Of a stretch of 64,000 nucleotides of DNA, positions 61,801 through 64,000 are shown in pieces (within the stretch, counting starts at the first letter, position 1; each line of letters begins with the position of its first letter). This DNA is from Mastigias papua (taxonomy: Eukaryota; Cnidaria; Scyphozoa; Rhizostomeae; Mastigiidae): contig OZ025283.1 of assembly GCA_964019165.1 (NCBI GenBank), positions 9,215,501 through 9,279,500 of the forward strand. The letters run 5' to 3'. Below the pieces are notes generated by a model, which saw only the letters and a list, made by a program, of their open reading frames with translations, was not told the origin of the DNA and searched no databases. The position numbers and the translations under genes were made by a program.

Positions 61801-63884
61801 CAGCTTGGTTGCAGATTCTCATTGCATACAGAACTTTGACAACTAGCTTTATGTCTTCACCAGGAGCAAAAACTCCTGAAAGAAGAATGAAATTAAGTTT
61901 GAAGTATGGTAAGAAGCCAAATTCACTACTACACAAAGCACTTCTAAGGAATTTTGGATATAAAGGGAACTTTGAAGAAGGGACCTCAGATGATGAAAGA
62001 TATGTAAGGGGTTTGGGTCATCACCTTTCTCAAATTTTGTTTAATTGTGACATAAGTTGTATGGGAAAGGAATTGGGCCTACAGGGAAACATTCCCCTGT
62101 AGGTACAATGTTAAAAGTGCCCTATACTACACTGATACTGTGCTACACAATTGGCCACATACAAAGTAATCTTGACCTTAGATTTCAACTGGAGGAAATA
62201 TTTGAATATCTTCTATAGCTAAACTCCATTGATTTATTATCTACATCAATTACATGGTAGCTTACAAAAACAGGTTATCATACTGCTTGTATCAAATGCT
62301 TTGACATACAATCTCAAAATGGGTATCTGGTTTAGAAATCCAAGTTCATAAATTAACATTAAATGCAAGTGTCATGTTTTAGTTGGAACTATCATTATCA
62401 AATTATATTTAAACAAAAAGACCTAAATTTGTTTTATGATTTATAATACAGCTGCAAGTTCCTGCTAACACAACAATCTTGAGATGAGATACTACAAATC
62501 TATAGGATGGTTTTTGCAATTTTCTTCACAAATTAAGACTACAACATTACCTAATAAAAATAACAAATAATTCATATATAGTACAGCTGACATTTGATAA
62601 CTTGAAGTCTCTTGGTAAACCCTGGCTTGTTTGAGGTAGTGAATATTTGAGATATTGGAAAGTAATTCTATACATGAAAAGTCTGTTGGTACTAAAGAAC
62701 TTCACTACATTACAAAAAAGCAGCAACATTTTAAGACATACTGAAAAGCAGTTCTTACACTGATGAAGGTTGGATGAATAAAGCTTTTCAGTATGTCTAA
62801 AAATGTTGCCACTTTTACATGTTGTAGTTCTATATAGAACCTAAATGTGGGGCATTGAAAATCCATTTGAGTTAACAAAAGTTTGAGGTAATGGCAGTCA
62901 AGTTACCAAATGTTGATTATATAATAATGATATGATAAGTAAGATAAAATGCAACACAAGATACAATAATCTAGTGTAATGTGAAAAATAAATTATTCAA
63001 ATTTAAGGCTCATACCAACAGAAACTTGGCCATCCCAGCTTGTGACAAGTTTCTCAACATCAGGCAAATTACTTACTGATGACTGTGTAACAATTGTAAT
63101 GTCAATAATTCCTTTCTCATTATTGGTGTTTGTTACAAACAGTGGCCAGATTTTGTAGAGTCCACTAGCATCAGATTGCAGTTCATTAAAATGAACTGGT
63201 TTTATGATTTCCTATGATAGAAAGAATTATTTCAAAGGGCAACTCAGCTCACTCCAATCAAATCTTTGAAAACAAAGAATCACCCTAATTCAGCGATATT
63301 TCATTACTGATTTCTGCTCTATAATAATATTATCATTTATAACTCGGCTCCCAGCAAAGTAAAGTGATACCCAACAATTACATACTTAAATCTCATTAGA
63401 ACATATTGTAAAAAGACCTTAATATTGATTTTGAGACTTGACCCATTAACCTAGCTGCACAAAGATTCTACTGCAGTCTGATGGCTTAGTTGTATCAGGC
63501 TGCATCTGACACATCATGTGTTACAAACATATTCACTGGTAAACAATGGAATACAATGCATATAAATTATACTTTCCTTCTCTTCCAATCTCCTTCCCAT
63601 AGCATTCATTTTGTGCCATATTCCTTGCCTTAAGATTTCTTAAATCTACTAACTTTAATTATTGATAATGCACTGAAAACAGACCAAATACCTGTACTGA
63701 AGATATAGTGCAGATATGACCATTGACAAAGTCAGATGTTTAATTAATTATAAAAAGAAAAGTAAACTAAACATACATTGTATTCTTCATCAAATATGGG
63801 GGCTTTCAAAAGTAAATAATTTATTATCGTGATGACTGCTGCCACTATGACAAATGAACACCAGCAGAAATTCCGATTTCTCAT
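58866..63884 (-). CDS. B4GAT1: B4GAT1-like glucuronyltransferase, family GT49
   Basis: Seven minus-strand exons (63884-63777, 63211-63016, 61875-61628, 61055-60905, 60510-60354, 59771-59657, 59081-58866) join in frame to 396 aa; human B4GAT1 has 415. Residues 7-27 are a type II signal anchor (FVIVAAVITIINYLL). The GT49 domain follows: DITIVTQSSVSNL, WDGQVSVGVFAPGED, YPVNLLRNVALENV, SHVFVIDIDM with metal-binding D209-x-D211, VVPAFELKNE, WQDPWEPFFIV, YDERFKQYGFNRISQVCE and LIHRGFK. There is one domain, unlike the two-domain LARGE proteins. Vertebrate B4GAT1 adds glucuronic acid to the xylose primer on alpha-dystroglycan that LARGE then extends. The donor of exon 4 was chosen at 60905 because it alone gives the right phase and a conserved junction. 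Another GT49 paralogue is the main alternative. Confidence 0.9.
60136..60262. repeat. ATC-rich low-complexity tract
   Basis: About 125 bp of CATCATCATT-type units lie in the intron between the fifth and sixth B4GAT1-like exons. It produces Ile-rich and Asp-rich open frames on the two strands that are not genes. Confidence 0.85.
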
Positions 63885-64000
63885 CACTCATTCTGATGGT
63901 TCTCTCAGCTGAAAAAGAAATAAAAGAAATCTGGTAAGCCTTACCTGTAATATTATTGTGATAATGATAAATTCCATACTTAGTGGCTTAGTCAGGGGGC
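63885..64000. other. Upstream flank of the B4GAT1-like gene
   Basis: The last 116 bp hold the 5' untranslated region of the B4GAT1-like gene, possibly with a splice acceptor. A CTTACCTG near 63941 reads as a minus-strand donor, CAGGTAAG, and suggests that a non-coding first exon ends there. Confidence 0.4.

Overview
This is an AT-rich, intron-rich nuclear DNA segment from an animal. Every recognisable gene is a conserved metazoan one, split by GT-AG introns whose phases join exactly. The intergenic and intronic DNA is full of non-LTR retrotransposon debris, a Penelope-like element fragment, tRNA-derived SINEs, foldback MITEs and very long (AT)n arrays. That mix fits an aquatic invertebrate, perhaps a cnidarian or similar lineage, but the sequence alone does not fix the phylum.

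Layout, left to right. 1062-3927 (-): MCFD2-like secretory EF-hand protein. 6190-11124 (-): METTL1, the tRNA m7G46 methyltransferase, with a LINE 3' fragment and a 32-bp minisatellite in its introns. 14126-16800 (-): nine-finger C2H2 protein, divergent from YIPF3 at 17680-25621 (+), a Golgi multi-pass membrane protein. 26690-31121: retroelement block with a GIY-YIG fragment of a Penelope-like element between simple repeats, then a nearly full-length but inactivated endonuclease/reverse-transcriptase LINE. 32729-35004 (+): small secreted cysteine-rich, VWC-like protein. 36077-40454 (+): unrecognised, probably nuclear protein. 42264-44895 (-): cyclin C, head-to-head with ASH2L at 46250-53296 (+). 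53820-57171 (-): DUF924 protein. 58866-63884 (-): B4GAT1-like GT49 glycosyltransferase, complete from membrane anchor to stop.

For eight of the ten multi-exon genes I assembled the coding sequence by hand from splice sites. Each closes in frame and gives a length close to the family's (METTL1 274 aa, YIPF3 363 aa, cyclin C 287 aa, B4GAT1-like 396 aa, DUF924 233 aa, MCFD2-like 167 aa, zinc finger 525 aa, ASH2L 388 aa). The genes do not form one pathway. Cyclin C (Mediator kinase module) and ASH2L (H3K4 methyltransferase core) are both transcription regulators, and they share one 1.35-kb divergent intergenic region. MCFD2, YIPF3 and B4GAT1 belong to the secretory pathway, but nothing in the arrangement shows coordination.

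The most unusual structures are: a 549-bp GC-rich foldback with repeated GCGGCCGC sites between cyclin C and ASH2L; an ASH2L gene with no visible exons for the PHD-like/winged-helix half; a cyclin C intron built largely of (AT)n and two opposed SINEs; and a near-complete palindrome in a DUF924 intron. I found no CRISPR array, no bacterial-type operon and no credible free-standing tRNA or rRNA gene.
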